A DNA stretch of 64,000 bases from Lawsonibacter faecis (lineage in GTDB: Bacteria; Bacillota; Clostridia; Oscillospirales; Oscillospiraceae): NCBI RefSeq assembly GCF_014287675.1, contig NZ_JACOPQ010000005.1, positions 124,001 to 188,000 on the forward strand, in the 5' to 3' direction. Position numbers and translations under genes: made by a program. Position 1 is the stretch's first letter; each line of letters begins with the position of its first letter. Under the pieces are notes generated by a model. The model saw nothing but the letters and a program-made list of their open reading frames with translations. It was not told the origin of the DNA and searched no databases. Below are positions 40,584 through 48,657 of this stretch, piece by piece.

Positions 40584-40700
40584 GACGCAAGCCCTCGCAG
40601 GGGAAGCCTCAAAGAGTTCCGCCGTCCGCAGGCGACGCGCTCAAATGAATATCCGTCATGCAGCTCTCTGTCAAAAAAGCCCCCTAGGGGGCTTTTTTAA
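40583..40700 (+). repeat. Interspersed multi-hairpin repeat, copy B (shortened)
   Basis: It keeps the left end (GCAAGCC-CGCAG, GAGTTCCG-CGTC), CCGTCATGCAG and the terminal hairpin. Hairpins 2 and 3 of copies A and C are deleted. The terminal hairpin has become a very strong terminator, AAAAAAGCCCCC-TA-GGGGGCTTTTTT (40673-40698), which ends the deaminase gene. Confidence 0.7.
40673..40698 (+). terminator. Terminator at the end of repeat copy B
   Basis: A perfect 12-bp stem with a TA loop and six A and six T residues at its ends. It works in both directions, for dCMP deaminase (plus) and the XRE gene (minus, ending at 40716). Confidence 0.88.
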
Positions 40701-40715
40701 TGTTTCAATCACCGC

Positions 40716-41057
40716 TCAGTGCCGGTCCGACTCCAGCTCGCACTCCAGATCGGCCATGGCCGAGAGAAGCCGTCTGCCCCGGGGGTCCATCTCCCTGTAG
40801 CGCTCCAGCAGCAGCCGCTCCTCGGGGCTGAAGCTGCCCAGCGGCTCGGGCACCTCGCTCCGGCAGAAGAGGTAGTCCAGGCTGACGCCATAGAATTCGG
40901 CCAGGGCGGCCAGAGAGCCGTAGTTGAGCTCCCGCTTGCCCGTCTCATAGAGCGCGTAGGCTGAGCGCGAGATATTCAGCACTGCAGCCACGTCCTGCTG
41001 GGTCTTCCCATGAGAAATTCTCAGTTCCTTCAGCCGATGACAGAGCAAACTCTCCAC
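40716..41057 (-). CDS. XRE-family transcriptional regulator
   Basis: This 113-residue protein has an N-terminal XRE helix-turn-helix (about 5-62; CHRLKELRISHGKTQQDVAAVLNISRSAYALYETGKRELNYGSLAALAEFYGVSLDYLF) and a short helical tail. The frame is open to 41117. GTG 41057, with AAAGG 7 nt upstream, is the best start but is not certain. It is divergent from the GGDEF-like gene, and two palindromes in the gap are likely operators. No toxin-antitoxin partner is adjacent. Confidence 0.82.
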   Translation of the reverse strand: MESLLCHRLKELRISHGKTQQDVAAVLNISRSAYALYETGKRELNYGSLAALAEFYGVSLDYLFCRSEVPEPLGSFSPEERLLLERYREMDPRGRRLLSAMADLECELESDRH

Positions 41058-41108
41058 CCCCTTGCCTTTGCTGAAATTATAACGGGTGGCCCGTTCAATA
41101 AACAGTGT

Positions 41109-41151
41109 ACGTTTCAAAACGTCTCTTTATTGTATCCTCAACTACAATAAA
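41109..41151. promoter_or_regulatory. Two palindromic operators in the XRE/GGDEF divergent region
   Basis: Operator 1: ACGTTT-CA-AAACGT (41109-41122). Operator 2: TTTATTGTA (41126-41134) - 8 nt - TACAATAAA (41143-41151), a perfect 9-bp inverted repeat. Both lie upstream of the XRE start and near the -10 TACAAT (minus strand, 41134-41129), so autoregulation by the XRE protein is plausible. Confidence 0.55.
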
Positions 41152-41154
41152 TTA

Positions 41155-41183
41155 TTGACTAGGAGACAAAATGAAACTATAAT
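41155..41183 (+). promoter_or_regulatory. Promoter for the degenerate GGDEF gene
   Basis: TTGACT 41155-41160 and TATAAT 41178-41183 are separated by 17 bp. It lies directly beside operator 2. Confidence 0.75.
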
Positions 41184-41220
41184 TAACACCATCAGGATTT
41201 GATAAGAGGGGGGTGACGGG

Positions 41221-41652
41221 ATGGAGCAGCAAACTGCGGCAGGGCGGGACTGGTTGACCGGCCTGGGCAACCGGGAGACCCTGCAGGCCGCGCTGGCGTC
41301 GCTGGCGCCGGGCGCGGGGGTCCTGCTGGTCCGCGTCGCGGGGCTGAATCAGGTTAACGGCACCCTGGGCTATCGGGCAGGGGACGAGCTGCTGGCCCTG
41401 ACAGCCGCCCTTCTCCCTGCGGATTCGGCCTTCCGCGCCTCCGGGGCCCGCTTTGTTCTGCTGTCCGCCGACGGCGGGGCCAAATCTCTTCCCGCTCTGG
41501 CCCGCAAGCTGGAGGCGGACTTTTCCGACGCGCTGCCCCAGCGTTTTCAGGAGCTGGGCATCGGCCTGACGACAGGCTGGGCGGTTTTCGACAGCGCCCG
41601 GCACCCCAGTGCCGCAGCCGCGCTCCGGGAGGCGGACGCGCATATTCTTTAA
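41221..41652 (+). CDS. Single-domain GGDEF-like protein with a lost active site
   Basis: This 143-residue protein keeps the GGDEF-domain opening DWLTGLGNR (10-18), the strand VLLVRVAGLNQVNGTLGYRAGDELL and the overall length of one domain. The catalytic GGDEF sequence is replaced by SGARF (about 74-78). It should therefore not make cyclic di-GMP and may bind a nucleotide or a partner. No sensor domain or signal peptide is seen. The gene is flanked by a consensus promoter and a perfect terminator. Confidence 0.72.
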   Translation: MEQQTAAGRDWLTGLGNRETLQAALASLAPGAGVLLVRVAGLNQVNGTLGYRAGDELLALTAALLPADSAFRASGARFVLLSADGGAKSLPALARKLEADFSDALPQRFQELGIGLTTGWAVFDSARHPSAAAALREADAHIL

Positions 41653-41664
41653 TGCATTGGGCCG

Positions 41665-41694
41665 CGAGGCGGGGAGTACTCCCCGCCTCGTTTT
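41665..41694 (+). terminator. Terminator after the GGDEF-like gene
   Basis: CGAGGCGGGGAGT followed at once by its complement (41665-41690), then TTTT. Confidence 0.87.
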
Positions 41695-41713
41695 CTATCG
41701 AATGCGAATGTTC

Positions 41714-41742
41714 TTGACAGAAAAGCGCCGTAGACTTAAAAT
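41714..41742 (+). promoter_or_regulatory. rny promoter
   Basis: TTGACA 41714-41719 and TAAAAT 41737-41742 are separated by 17 bp. Confidence 0.75.
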
Positions 41743-41851
41743 AGATTAGGTATAGTTTTTGAAAAGCAAGAGGGGTTGCTTTTCATTTTTGTGCGTACCG
41801 ACTAATATGAAACTTGAAAATCTAAGAAAGATGGAGGTGTGTTCAGAGCTC

Positions 41852-43402
41852 ATGCTACCGTATATTCTTACAGGCATCATCTGCCTGTTGGTGGGCATCC
41901 TGCTGATTGGTATACCAGTAGGCATTCAGGTCCGCAAGCAGACCGCCGAAAAAGAGATTACCAGCGCAGAAGAGGAAGCCAAGCGTATCATCAACGAGTC
42001 CATCAAGAGCGCCGAGAGCAAGAAGCGCGAGGCCCTGGTGGAGGCGAAGGAAGAGATTCTCAAAGCCCGCAACGATTTCGAACGCGAGATGAAGGAGCAT
42101 CGCTCCGACCTGCAGAAGCAGGAGCGCCGGCTCCAGCAAAAGGAAGAGAACCTGGACAAAAAGACCGAGAACATCGAGAAGAAGGAAGAGAATCTCCAGA
42201 GGAAGCTCAATGAGCTGGAGGAGGCCCGCGAGGAGGTCTCCACGGTGAAGAAGACCCAGATGGAGGTTCTGGAGCGGATCTCCGGCTTTACCGCCGAGGA
42301 GGCCAAGGCCTATCTCATCAATCAGCTTGAGGTGGAGGTCACCCACGAGTCCGCAATGAAGATCCGCGAGATCGAGGCCCAGTTTAAGGACGAGGCGGAC
42401 ACCAAGGCCAAGGAGATCCTCTCTCTCGCCATCCAGCGCTGCGCCGCCGACCATGTGGCCGAAGCCACCGTCTCTGTGGTTCCCCTGCCCAATGACGAGA
42501 TGAAGGGCCGCATCATCGGCCGCGAGGGCCGCAACATCCGCACCCTGGAGACCATGACGGGCGTGGATCTCATTATTGACGACACCCCGGAGGCCATCAC
42601 GGTCTCCTGCTTCGACCCCGTCCGCCGGGAGATCGCCCGCATCGCCCTGGAGAAGCTGATTCAGGACGGCCGCATCCACCCCGCCCGCATTGAGGAGATG
42701 GTGGAGAAGGCCAAGCGCGAGGTGGACGCCACCATTAAGGCCGAGGGCGAGCGCGCCGTCTTTGAGACCAATGTCCACGGCCTGCACCCCGAGCTTATCA
42801 AGCTCCTGGGCCGCATGAAATACCGCACCAGCTACGGGCAGAATGTCCTCAACCACTCCATCGAGGTCTCTCACCTGGCGGGCCTGCTGGCCGCCGAGAT
42901 CGGCGCCGACGTGACCCAGGCCAAGCGTGCCGGCCTGCTCCATGACCTGGGCAAGTCCATCGACCACGAGGTCGAGGGTTCCCACGTCCAGATCGGCGTG
43001 GAGCTGGCCCGGAAGTACAAGGAGAACGAGGAGATCGTCCACGCCATCGAGGCCCATCACAACGACGTGGAGCCCCGCACCATCGTGGCCTGCCTCGTCC
43101 AGGCGGCCGACGCCATCTCCGCCGCCCGCCCCGGCGCAAGGCGCGAGAATCTGGAGAACTATATCAAACGCCTGGAGAAGCTGGAGGAGGTCACCTCCTC
43201 CTTCCCCGGCGTGGAGAAGTCCTTTGCCATCCAGGCCGGCCGCGAGGTCCGCATCATGGTCGCCCCCGACAAGGTCAGCGAGGACCAGATGGTTCTCCTC
43301 GCCCGGGAGATCGCAAAGAAGATCGAGGACGAGCTGGAGTACCCCGGACAGATTAAAATCAATATGCTCCGTGAGACCAAGGTCATCGAGTACGCGAAGT
43401 AA
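41852..43402 (+). CDS. rny: Ribonuclease Y
   Basis: This 516-residue endoribonuclease initiates mRNA decay. It has an N-terminal membrane anchor (about 3-26), a long coiled coil (about 30-165; QEAEEEAKRIINESIKSAE...KLNELEEAREE) and a KH domain (about 205-270; GRIIGREGRNIRTLETMTGVDLIIDD). The HD domain (about 330-420) has NHSIEVSHLAG, LLHDLGKSIDHE and the signature HHNDVEP. ATG 41852 is chosen from family length; GGAGGTG lies about 13 nt upstream, slightly far. The frame is open to 41759 with no better RBS. Normally in clostridia ymdB follows directly, but here a PPC gene lies between. Confidence 0.95.
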   Translation: MLPYILTGIICLLVGILLIGIPVGIQVRKQTAEKEITSAEEEAKRIINESIKSAESKKREALVEAKEEILKARNDFEREMKEHRSDLQKQERRLQQKEENLDKKTENIEKKEENLQRKLNELEEAREEVSTVKKTQMEVLERISGFTAEEAKAYLINQLEVEVTHESAMKIREIEAQFKDEADTKAKEILSLAIQRCAADHVAEATVSVVPLPNDEMKGRIIGREGRNIRTLETMTGVDLIIDDTPEAITVSCFDPVRREIARIALEKLIQDGRIHPARIEEMVEKAKREVDATIKAEGERAVFETNVHGLHPELIKLLGRMKYRTSYGQNVLNHSIEVSHLAGLLAAEIGADVTQAKRAGLLHDLGKSIDHEVEGSHVQIGVELARKYKENEEIVHAIEAHHNDVEPRTIVACLVQAADAISAARPGARRENLENYIKRLEKLEEVTSSFPGVEKSFAIQAGREVRIMVAPDKVSEDQMVLLAREIAKKIEDELEYPGQIKINMLRETKVIEYAK

Positions 43403-43409
43403 GGTCTAA

Positions 43410-43447
43410 AAAGAGCCGCCAGCGCCCGCCGGGCGCCGGCGGCTCTT
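43410..43447 (+). terminator. Hairpin terminator after rny
   Basis: AAGAGCCGCC-a-GCGCCCG-cc-GGGCGCCGGCGGCTCTT. It has no clean T-run on the plus strand, so its efficiency is uncertain. Confidence 0.6.
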
Positions 43448-43450
43448 CAG

Positions 43451-43651
43451 CTTGTCAAAGATGCCCCTCGGGTCTTTTTTGACAGAAGGCTGCATGACGG
43501 ATAGGACTCGATTTCTTGAGAAATAGTCGCCCGCTCCGTCATGAGCGGTGTCATTTCTGAGGCCCGTGTCCCCGGAAATGACGGATTTAAACTTTATTCC
43601 GTCGTCTGCGGACGACGCAGCCCTGCGGGGCTTGCTCTGCGGAGGGTTCTT
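43451..43651 (-). repeat. Interspersed multi-hairpin repeat, copy C (inverted)
   Basis: Read on the minus strand it is collinear with copy A. Hairpins are at 43600-43617 (CGTCGTC/GACGACG), 43550-43582 (GTCATTTC/GAAATGAC), 43493-43543 (CATGACGGA/TCCGTCATG with the conserved loop GACTATTTCTCAAGAAATC) and 43455-43482 (terminal stem). Stems differ in sequence between A and C yet still pair, while the loop of hairpin 3 is kept. The plus-strand frame MSFLRPVSPEMTDLNFIPSS arises from this element and is not a gene. Confidence 0.8.
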
Positions 43652-43691
43652 CGACAGGCTGAAGCGCCGCCTCTCCGTCCAGAAAATTTCT

Positions 43692-43720
43692 TTGCCCTTT
43701 TGCGTGAAATCACATATAAT
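43692..43720 (+). promoter_or_regulatory. Promoter for the PPC-ymdB operon
   Basis: TTGCCC 43692-43697 and TATAAT 43715-43720 are separated by 17 bp. Confidence 0.65.
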
Positions 43721-43751
43721 AAGTCCTGTGAAAAAAAGGGGGACATGCCTT

Positions 43752-44153
43752 GTGAAAACCCACTGCTTTCGCCTTCGCCGGGGGGCCGACCTGCTCACCA
43801 GCCTGGAGGATTATTCCAAAACCCAGCATCTGAAGGCCGCGTCCGTGGTCTGCGCGGTGGGCTGCGTCAGCGCCGCCGTGGTGCGGGACGCCTCGGGCGT
43901 GAATATCCGCGCACTATGTGAGCCGCTGGAGATCGTCTCCCTCATGGGCACCCTCTCCGAAGCGCGGACCCATCTGCACATCTCCTTCTCCAGGGAGGAC
44001 CTCTCCACCGTGGGCGGCCACCTCAGGGAGGGATGCATTGTGAACACCACGGCGGAAATCGTGCTGCTGGAGCTTGACGGCGTCCGCTTTGATGCGGAAT
44101 ATGACGAGGATACCGGCTATGACGAGCTGGTCATTCTGGAGGATACGCCATGA
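43752..44153 (+). CDS. PPC/DUF296 domain protein
   Basis: This 133-residue protein is one PPC domain (CFRLRRGADLLTSLEDYSKTQHLKAASVVCAVGCVSAAVVRD; HLHISFSREDLSTVGGHLREGCIVNTTAEIVLLEL). In plants such domains sit beside AT-hook motifs; bacterial single-domain versions form trimers and probably bind a ligand or DNA. Start GTG 43752 has GGGGGA at 9-nt spacing; the longer frame from 43548 is repeat sequence. It overlaps ymdB by 4 nt (ATGA), so the two are coupled. Function unknown. Confidence 0.82.
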   Translation: MKTHCFRLRRGADLLTSLEDYSKTQHLKAASVVCAVGCVSAAVVRDASGVNIRALCEPLEIVSLMGTLSEARTHLHISFSREDLSTVGGHLREGCIVNTTAEIVLLELDGVRFDAEYDEDTGYDELVILEDTP

Positions 44154-44935
44154 TTATAAACATTCTGGCCGTGGGCGATGTGGTGGCCGACGCGGGGCTC
44201 GACTTTCTGACCGGCCATCTCCGGGCCCTGAAAAAGCTTAAGGACGTCCACTTTACGGTGGTCAACGGAGAAAACGCCTCAGGGGTGGGTATTCTGCCCC
44301 GCCAGGCGGAGGATATCTTTGCCGCCGGGGCCGACGTTATCACCCTGGGCAACCACACCTGGAACCGTATCCAAATCGCCCCCTACCTGGACGAATGCCC
44401 TTATATCCTCCGCCCCGCCAACTATACCTCCCGGGTGCCTGGCAAGGGCTGGGGGGTGTACGACGGCCCCCGGGGAATGCGCATCGGCGTGCTGAATCTC
44501 ATCGGCCGGTGCGAGATGGACCCCAATTTCGACAACCCCTTTACCGTGGCCGACGGCATTTTGGCCGGGTCCGACGCGGATATCGTCCTGGTGGACTTCC
44601 ACGCCGAGGCCACCAGCGAAAAGGGAGCCATGGGTTACTATCTGGACGGCAGGGTCCAGGCCGTGTGGGGCACCCACACCCACGTCCCCACCGCCGACGT
44701 ACAGATTCTCCCCAAGGGCACCGGCTTCGTCACGGACCTGGGTATGACCGGCCCGGCCCAGGGGGTGCTGGGCATCCCGCCGCAGCAGTCCATCAACCGC
44801 TTCCTGGGCGGCCTGCCCGCCCGGTACGACGCCGCCAAAGGTCCCCGAAAGCTGGAGAGCGTCCTCTTCTCCATCGACACGGCAGCGAAGAAATGCGTGG
44901 CCGCAGAACGGCTTGATATCAATGAAAACGGATAG
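44150..44935 (+). CDS. ymdB: YmdB-family metallophosphoesterase
   Basis: This 261-residue protein has GDVVADAG (metal ligand Asp), NGENASG, GNHTWNR and DFHAEATSEKGAMGY, plus a late GTHTHVPTAD. This is the TIGR00282/YmdB signature. In Bacillus YmdB hydrolyses 2',3'-cyclic nucleotides and influences biofilm decisions. It typically follows rny; here a PPC gene lies between, and ymdB shares the PPC promoter and overlaps that gene. No terminator is obvious before 45078. Confidence 0.93.
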   Translation: MIINILAVGDVVADAGLDFLTGHLRALKKLKDVHFTVVNGENASGVGILPRQAEDIFAAGADVITLGNHTWNRIQIAPYLDECPYILRPANYTSRVPGKGWGVYDGPRGMRIGVLNLIGRCEMDPNFDNPFTVADGILAGSDADIVLVDFHAEATSEKGAMGYYLDGRVQAVWGTHTHVPTADVQILPKGTGFVTDLGMTGPAQGVLGIPPQQSINRFLGGLPARYDAAKGPRKLESVLFSIDTAAKKCVAAERLDINENG

Positions 44936-45077
44936 ACAGAGGTCCGTGGGAGCACGCATTTAAGCTGCTCCTCTCCATTTTCTCCGCGCTTCCCGGGCAG
45001 TCCGCCAGCAGCGGAGCTCAAGACAGCCGCCGGCTTGCCTTTATGTTTTCCTTTACTCTACTTTCTCGGAGGCACTT

Positions 45078-46178
45078 ATGATACGACTCATCCACGCCGC
45101 CGACCTCCACCTGGACGCCCCCTTTGCCGCCCTCTCCACGGAGCGCGGTTCGGAGCGGCGGGAGGAGCAGCGGTCCCTGCTGGAGCGGCTGGCCGACCTG
45201 TGTGAGCGGACCCAGGCCGACCTCGTGCTCCTCTCCGGCGACCTCTTCGACAGCGACCGCCCCTATTACGAGACCACCCAGGCCCTGGCCCGGACGCTGG
45301 GCGCCATGAAGGCCCGCGTCTTCATCGCCCCCGGCAACCACGACTTCTATTCTCCCCGCTCAGCCTGGGCCTCCCTGGCCTGGCCGGAGAACGTACATAT
45401 CTTTTCAAGCGCTGAAATTGAGTCGGTGGAGTTGCCCGGCCTGGGCTGTGTGGTCCACGGTGCGGCCTTCACTGCGCCCTACTGCGACCAGCCCCCCCTC
45501 AGGGGTTTCCGCGCCCCCGACGACGGCGCCGTCCACCTGATGGTTCTCCATGGGGACGTGGACGGAAACGGGAGGTACGGCTCCATCACCTCCTCCGACA
45601 TCGCCGCGAGCGGCCTTAGCTACCTGGCCCTGGGCCATATCCACACCTGCTCAGGCCTCCAGAAGGCCGGAGATACCTACTGGGCCTACCCCGGCTGTCC
45701 CGAGGGCCGGGGCTTTGACGAGCTGGGGGACAAGGGCGTGCTGTCCGGCGGCGTGGAGCCGGGCGCGGCCCTGATGGACTTTGTGCCCCTGTGCTCCCGC
45801 CGCTATGAAATTCTGACTGTGGACGTATCCCGGGGGGCCACCCCCCAGGCCGCGCTGGAGGCCGCCCTCCCCGGGGACGCCCGCCGTGATATCTACCGCA
45901 TCCTCCTCACCGGCGAGAGCGGCATTGACGGCCTGGACCTGGACGCGCTGGAGGCAGTGGCCGCCCCCCGCTTTTACAGCGTGACCCTCCGGGACCAGAC
46001 CAGGGTCCGCCGTGACCTGTGGAGCCGGGCCGACGAGGATACGCTTACCGGCCTCTTTCTCCGCCGGATGCGCGCTAACCTGGACGCTCCGGAGAACGGC
46101 GGGGACCGCGCCCTGGTAGAGAAGGCCGTCCGCTTCGGTCTGGCCGCGCTGGAAAACGGGGAGGACTGCTGCCCATGA
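45078..46178 (+). CDS. DNA repair exonuclease, SbcD/YhaO-like metallophosphoesterase
   Basis: This 366-residue protein shows HAADLHLDAPFA (D, H metal ligands), LSGDLFDS, APGNHDFYSP and LALGHIHT, the Mre11/SbcD phosphoesterase set. It is shorter than SbcD and resembles Bacillus YhaO. It overlaps the next gene by 4 nt (ATGA), and the two products should form a YhaO-YhaN complex acting in DNA repair or end processing. The ATG start follows TCGGAGG. Confidence 0.88.
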   Translation: MIRLIHAADLHLDAPFAALSTERGSERREEQRSLLERLADLCERTQADLVLLSGDLFDSDRPYYETTQALARTLGAMKARVFIAPGNHDFYSPRSAWASLAWPENVHIFSSAEIESVELPGLGCVVHGAAFTAPYCDQPPLRGFRAPDDGAVHLMVLHGDVDGNGRYGSITSSDIAASGLSYLALGHIHTCSGLQKAGDTYWAYPGCPEGRGFDELGDKGVLSGGVEPGAALMDFVPLCSRRYEILTVDVSRGATPQAALEAALPGDARRDIYRILLTGESGIDGLDLDALEAVAAPRFYSVTLRDQTRVRRDLWSRADEDTLTGLFLRRMRANLDAPENGGDRALVEKAVRFGLAALENGEDCCP

Positions 46179-48460
46179 GAATCATCCGAATGACCGCCAG
46201 CTTCGGGCGTCTGCAAAATGCCGCGCTGGAGCTCTCCCCCGGCCTCAACCTCATTGAGGCCCCCAACGAGGGGGGCAAGTCCACCTGGTGCGCCTTTATC
46301 CGTGCCATGCTCTACGGCATCCCCACCCGTGAGCGGGACACCAAAACCAGCATCGCCGAAAAAAACCGTTACCAGCCCTGGTCCGGCGGAGCCATGGAGG
46401 GCGCCATGGAGCTGAGCTGGCAGGGGAAGCATATCACCCTGCGCCGGGGGCCCAAGGGGAGCACCCCTTTCGGCAGCTTTTCCGCCGTCTATACCGACAC
46501 CGGCGAGGCCGTGGCCGGCCTCACCGCCGAGAACTGCGGTGAGACGCTTCTGGGGGTCTCCCGTGAGGTCTTCGAGCGCTCCGCCTTTGTGGGCCAGGGG
46601 GGCGCGTCCATCGGCGAGAGCGCCGAGCTGGAGCGGCGCATCGCCGCACTGGTCTCCTCCGGAGAGGAGGATGTATCTTACAGCGAGGTGGACGCCCGTC
46701 TCCGGGAGTGGCTGCGCCGCCGCAGGCACAACAAGAGCGGCCTCATCCCCAAGCTGGAAAATGAGCTTGCCGTTCTGAACGACACCCTGGCCCGGCAGGC
46801 CCAGGCCAGGAATCAAGCTGAGGACGCCCAGCGGGAAATCGCCGCCCTCACCGCCCGGCGGGACGCCCTGGCCGCCGCCCTGAGCGCCTGGCGCAGCCAG
46901 GCCAACCAGGCGCGTATCCGGCAGTACGAGGCCGCCCAGGCTGATTTGGAGGCCGCCCAGGCCGCGGTGGACGCCATTACCGCCGACCTCACCAAGCACG
47001 GCGCGCCCCCCGACCGGGAGACCCTGCGCCAGGCCCAGGAGGACCTGGCCTACCTGAAGACTGTGAACGCCAACCTGAAGCTGGCCGAGGGCCAGGTGGA
47101 GGAGGCCCGGGCCAAAGCCGACAAGGCCCGGGCCGACGCAGTGGATCCCCTCTTCCCCGGCCTCTCCGCCGACGAGGCGTGGCGCAGGGCCAGCGCGGAC
47201 GCGTCGGCGGTGGCCGCCTGCCGCTCGGGGGCGGATAAGCAGAAAAAATGGCGCTGGCTGGGCCTTCTCATCGGCCTTATCCTGGGCGGCGCGGTCGCGG
47301 GCCTGGGACTGCTGCTCCAACCCAATTCCATTTTTGTTTTCGCAGGCGCGGGAGCTGGCCTCCTCGTCCTGACGGAGGTCTTGTGCGTGGCCGTCAGCAG
47401 CAGCCGCGCCAAGAGCCTTGAGCGGACGGCGGATGGTCTTCTCGCCCGCTACGCCGCCGAGTACCCCGACGATATTCTCTCCAACGCCAACGCCTTTCGG
47501 GAGAAGTGCGTCCTGGCCTCCGAGGCGGAGCGCAAGGCCCAGGCGGTGGAGGACTCCCGTCTCCAGCTTACCGCACAGCGAGAGGAGCTCGCCGGATGCC
47601 TTTTGGACCTGGTCCACACCTTTGAGCCCGGTGTAACCGATACCTTCGGGGTCTCCGCCGCGATCTCCCGGGCCCTGAGCCTGGACGAGCGTCTCGCCAC
47701 CGCCCGGGTCCGGCTGGAGGGGGCCAGAAAGCTGGCCGAGAGCCTCCCCAGACCGGACGAGGCCGGTGACTGCGCCGCAGGGGCTGCCGACGGCGGGGCC
47801 CCGGACGAGCATTTCGACCCTCAGGCCGTCTCCGCCTCCCTCTCCGCCGCGGAGGGGGAGCTGAGCCGCCTGCGCAGCACCCTGGCCATGGCCAGAGGCG
47901 AGCTGAACACCCTGGGGGATCCAGCCCTCTTCCAGGCCCGCCGGGAGGAGCTCACCGAGGAGCTCTCCCGCCGCCGGGAGGAGTACGACGCCCTGACCCT
48001 GGCGCTTGAGGGCCTCGCCGATGCCAACTCCGATCTCCAGGCCCGCTTCTCTCCCGCCCTCAATGCCGAGGCCGGGGACATCCTCTCCGTCCTCACCGGA
48101 GGCAAGTATGGCAAAGTCACCCTGAACCGGGAGTTCGAGGCCATGGCGGAGGAGGCGGACAGCCCTCTGCCCCGCAGGACCCTGCTGCTGAGTCAGGGCA
48201 CGGCGGAGCAGGTCTACCTGGCCGTCCGGCTGGCGGTGTGCCGGCTGGCCCTCCCCGGGGACGAGTGCGCCCCTATCGTGCTGGACGACGCGCTGGATGC
48301 CTTCGACGACGCCCGCATGGCCCTGGCTCTGGACTATCTCCGCGCCCTGGGCCGGGAGCGCCAGGTCCTTCTCTTCACCTGTCACAGCCGGGAGGCCGCG
48401 TACCTCTCCGGCGCGGACGACGCCGCCGTTACGCTTCACACCCTCTGCGGCGGCTCCTGA
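46175..48460 (+). CDS. SbcC/YhaN-like AAA ATPase with membrane segments
   Basis: This 761-residue ATPase has Walker A APNEGGKSTWCAF (about 30-42) in a Rad50/SbcC-type head and long coiled coils. The tail carries the signature-like LLLSQGTAEQVYLAVRLAVCRLAL with Walker B IVLDDALDAFDD. Two hydrophobic helices in the middle (about 365-410; WLGLLIGLILGGAVAGLGLLL and FVFAGAGAGLLVLTEVL) are typical of YhaN and suggest membrane tethering. It pairs with the YhaO-like gene. Confidence 0.85.
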   Translation: MRIIRMTASFGRLQNAALELSPGLNLIEAPNEGGKSTWCAFIRAMLYGIPTRERDTKTSIAEKNRYQPWSGGAMEGAMELSWQGKHITLRRGPKGSTPFGSFSAVYTDTGEAVAGLTAENCGETLLGVSREVFERSAFVGQGGASIGESAELERRIAALVSSGEEDVSYSEVDARLREWLRRRRHNKSGLIPKLENELAVLNDTLARQAQARNQAEDAQREIAALTARRDALAAALSAWRSQANQARIRQYEAAQADLEAAQAAVDAITADLTKHGAPPDRETLRQAQEDLAYLKTVNANLKLAEGQVEEARAKADKARADAVDPLFPGLSADEAWRRASADASAVAACRSGADKQKKWRWLGLLIGLILGGAVAGLGLLLQPNSIFVFAGAGAGLLVLTEVLCVAVSSSRAKSLERTADGLLARYAAEYPDDILSNANAFREKCVLASEAERKAQAVEDSRLQLTAQREELAGCLLDLVHTFEPGVTDTFGVSAAISRALSLDERLATARVRLEGARKLAESLPRPDEAGDCAAGAADGGAPDEHFDPQAVSASLSAAEGELSRLRSTLAMARGELNTLGDPALFQARREELTEELSRRREEYDALTLALEGLADANSDLQARFSPALNAEAGDILSVLTGGKYGKVTLNREFEAMAEEADSPLPRRTLLLSQGTAEQVYLAVRLAVCRLALPGDECAPIVLDDALDAFDDARMALALDYLRALGRERQVLLFTCHSREAAYLSGADDAAVTLHTLCGGS

Positions 48461-48594
48461 GCCGTGCGCCCGCGCTTCGCCTGACGGGGTCCCCGGACTT
48501 CTGCTCCGCCGCGCTTTGCAAAGCCTGCGGGGTCTTCGCTCCGTTTCCCCGCCCTCCTCGCCCAGCGTCCCCGCCCCCGGGCACAGCGCCCGCC

Positions 48595-48623
48595 TTGCAT
48601 TTGTGGAAAAAAAGGGGTATAAT
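48595..48623 (+). promoter_or_regulatory. Promoter for the signal peptidase pair
   Basis: TTGCAT 48595-48600 and TATAAT 48618-48623 are separated by 17 bp, 35 nt before ATG 48658. Confidence 0.7.
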
Positions 48624-48657
48624 ACATGTCTATGTATTTCAGCGGAGGTGGAACGCC

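Noticed and set aside
45974..48439. 821-residue open frame on the minus strand
   Set aside because: It is an antisense shadow of the GC-rich SbcC/YhaN-like gene, with low-complexity Gly/Leu/Val composition and no RBS.
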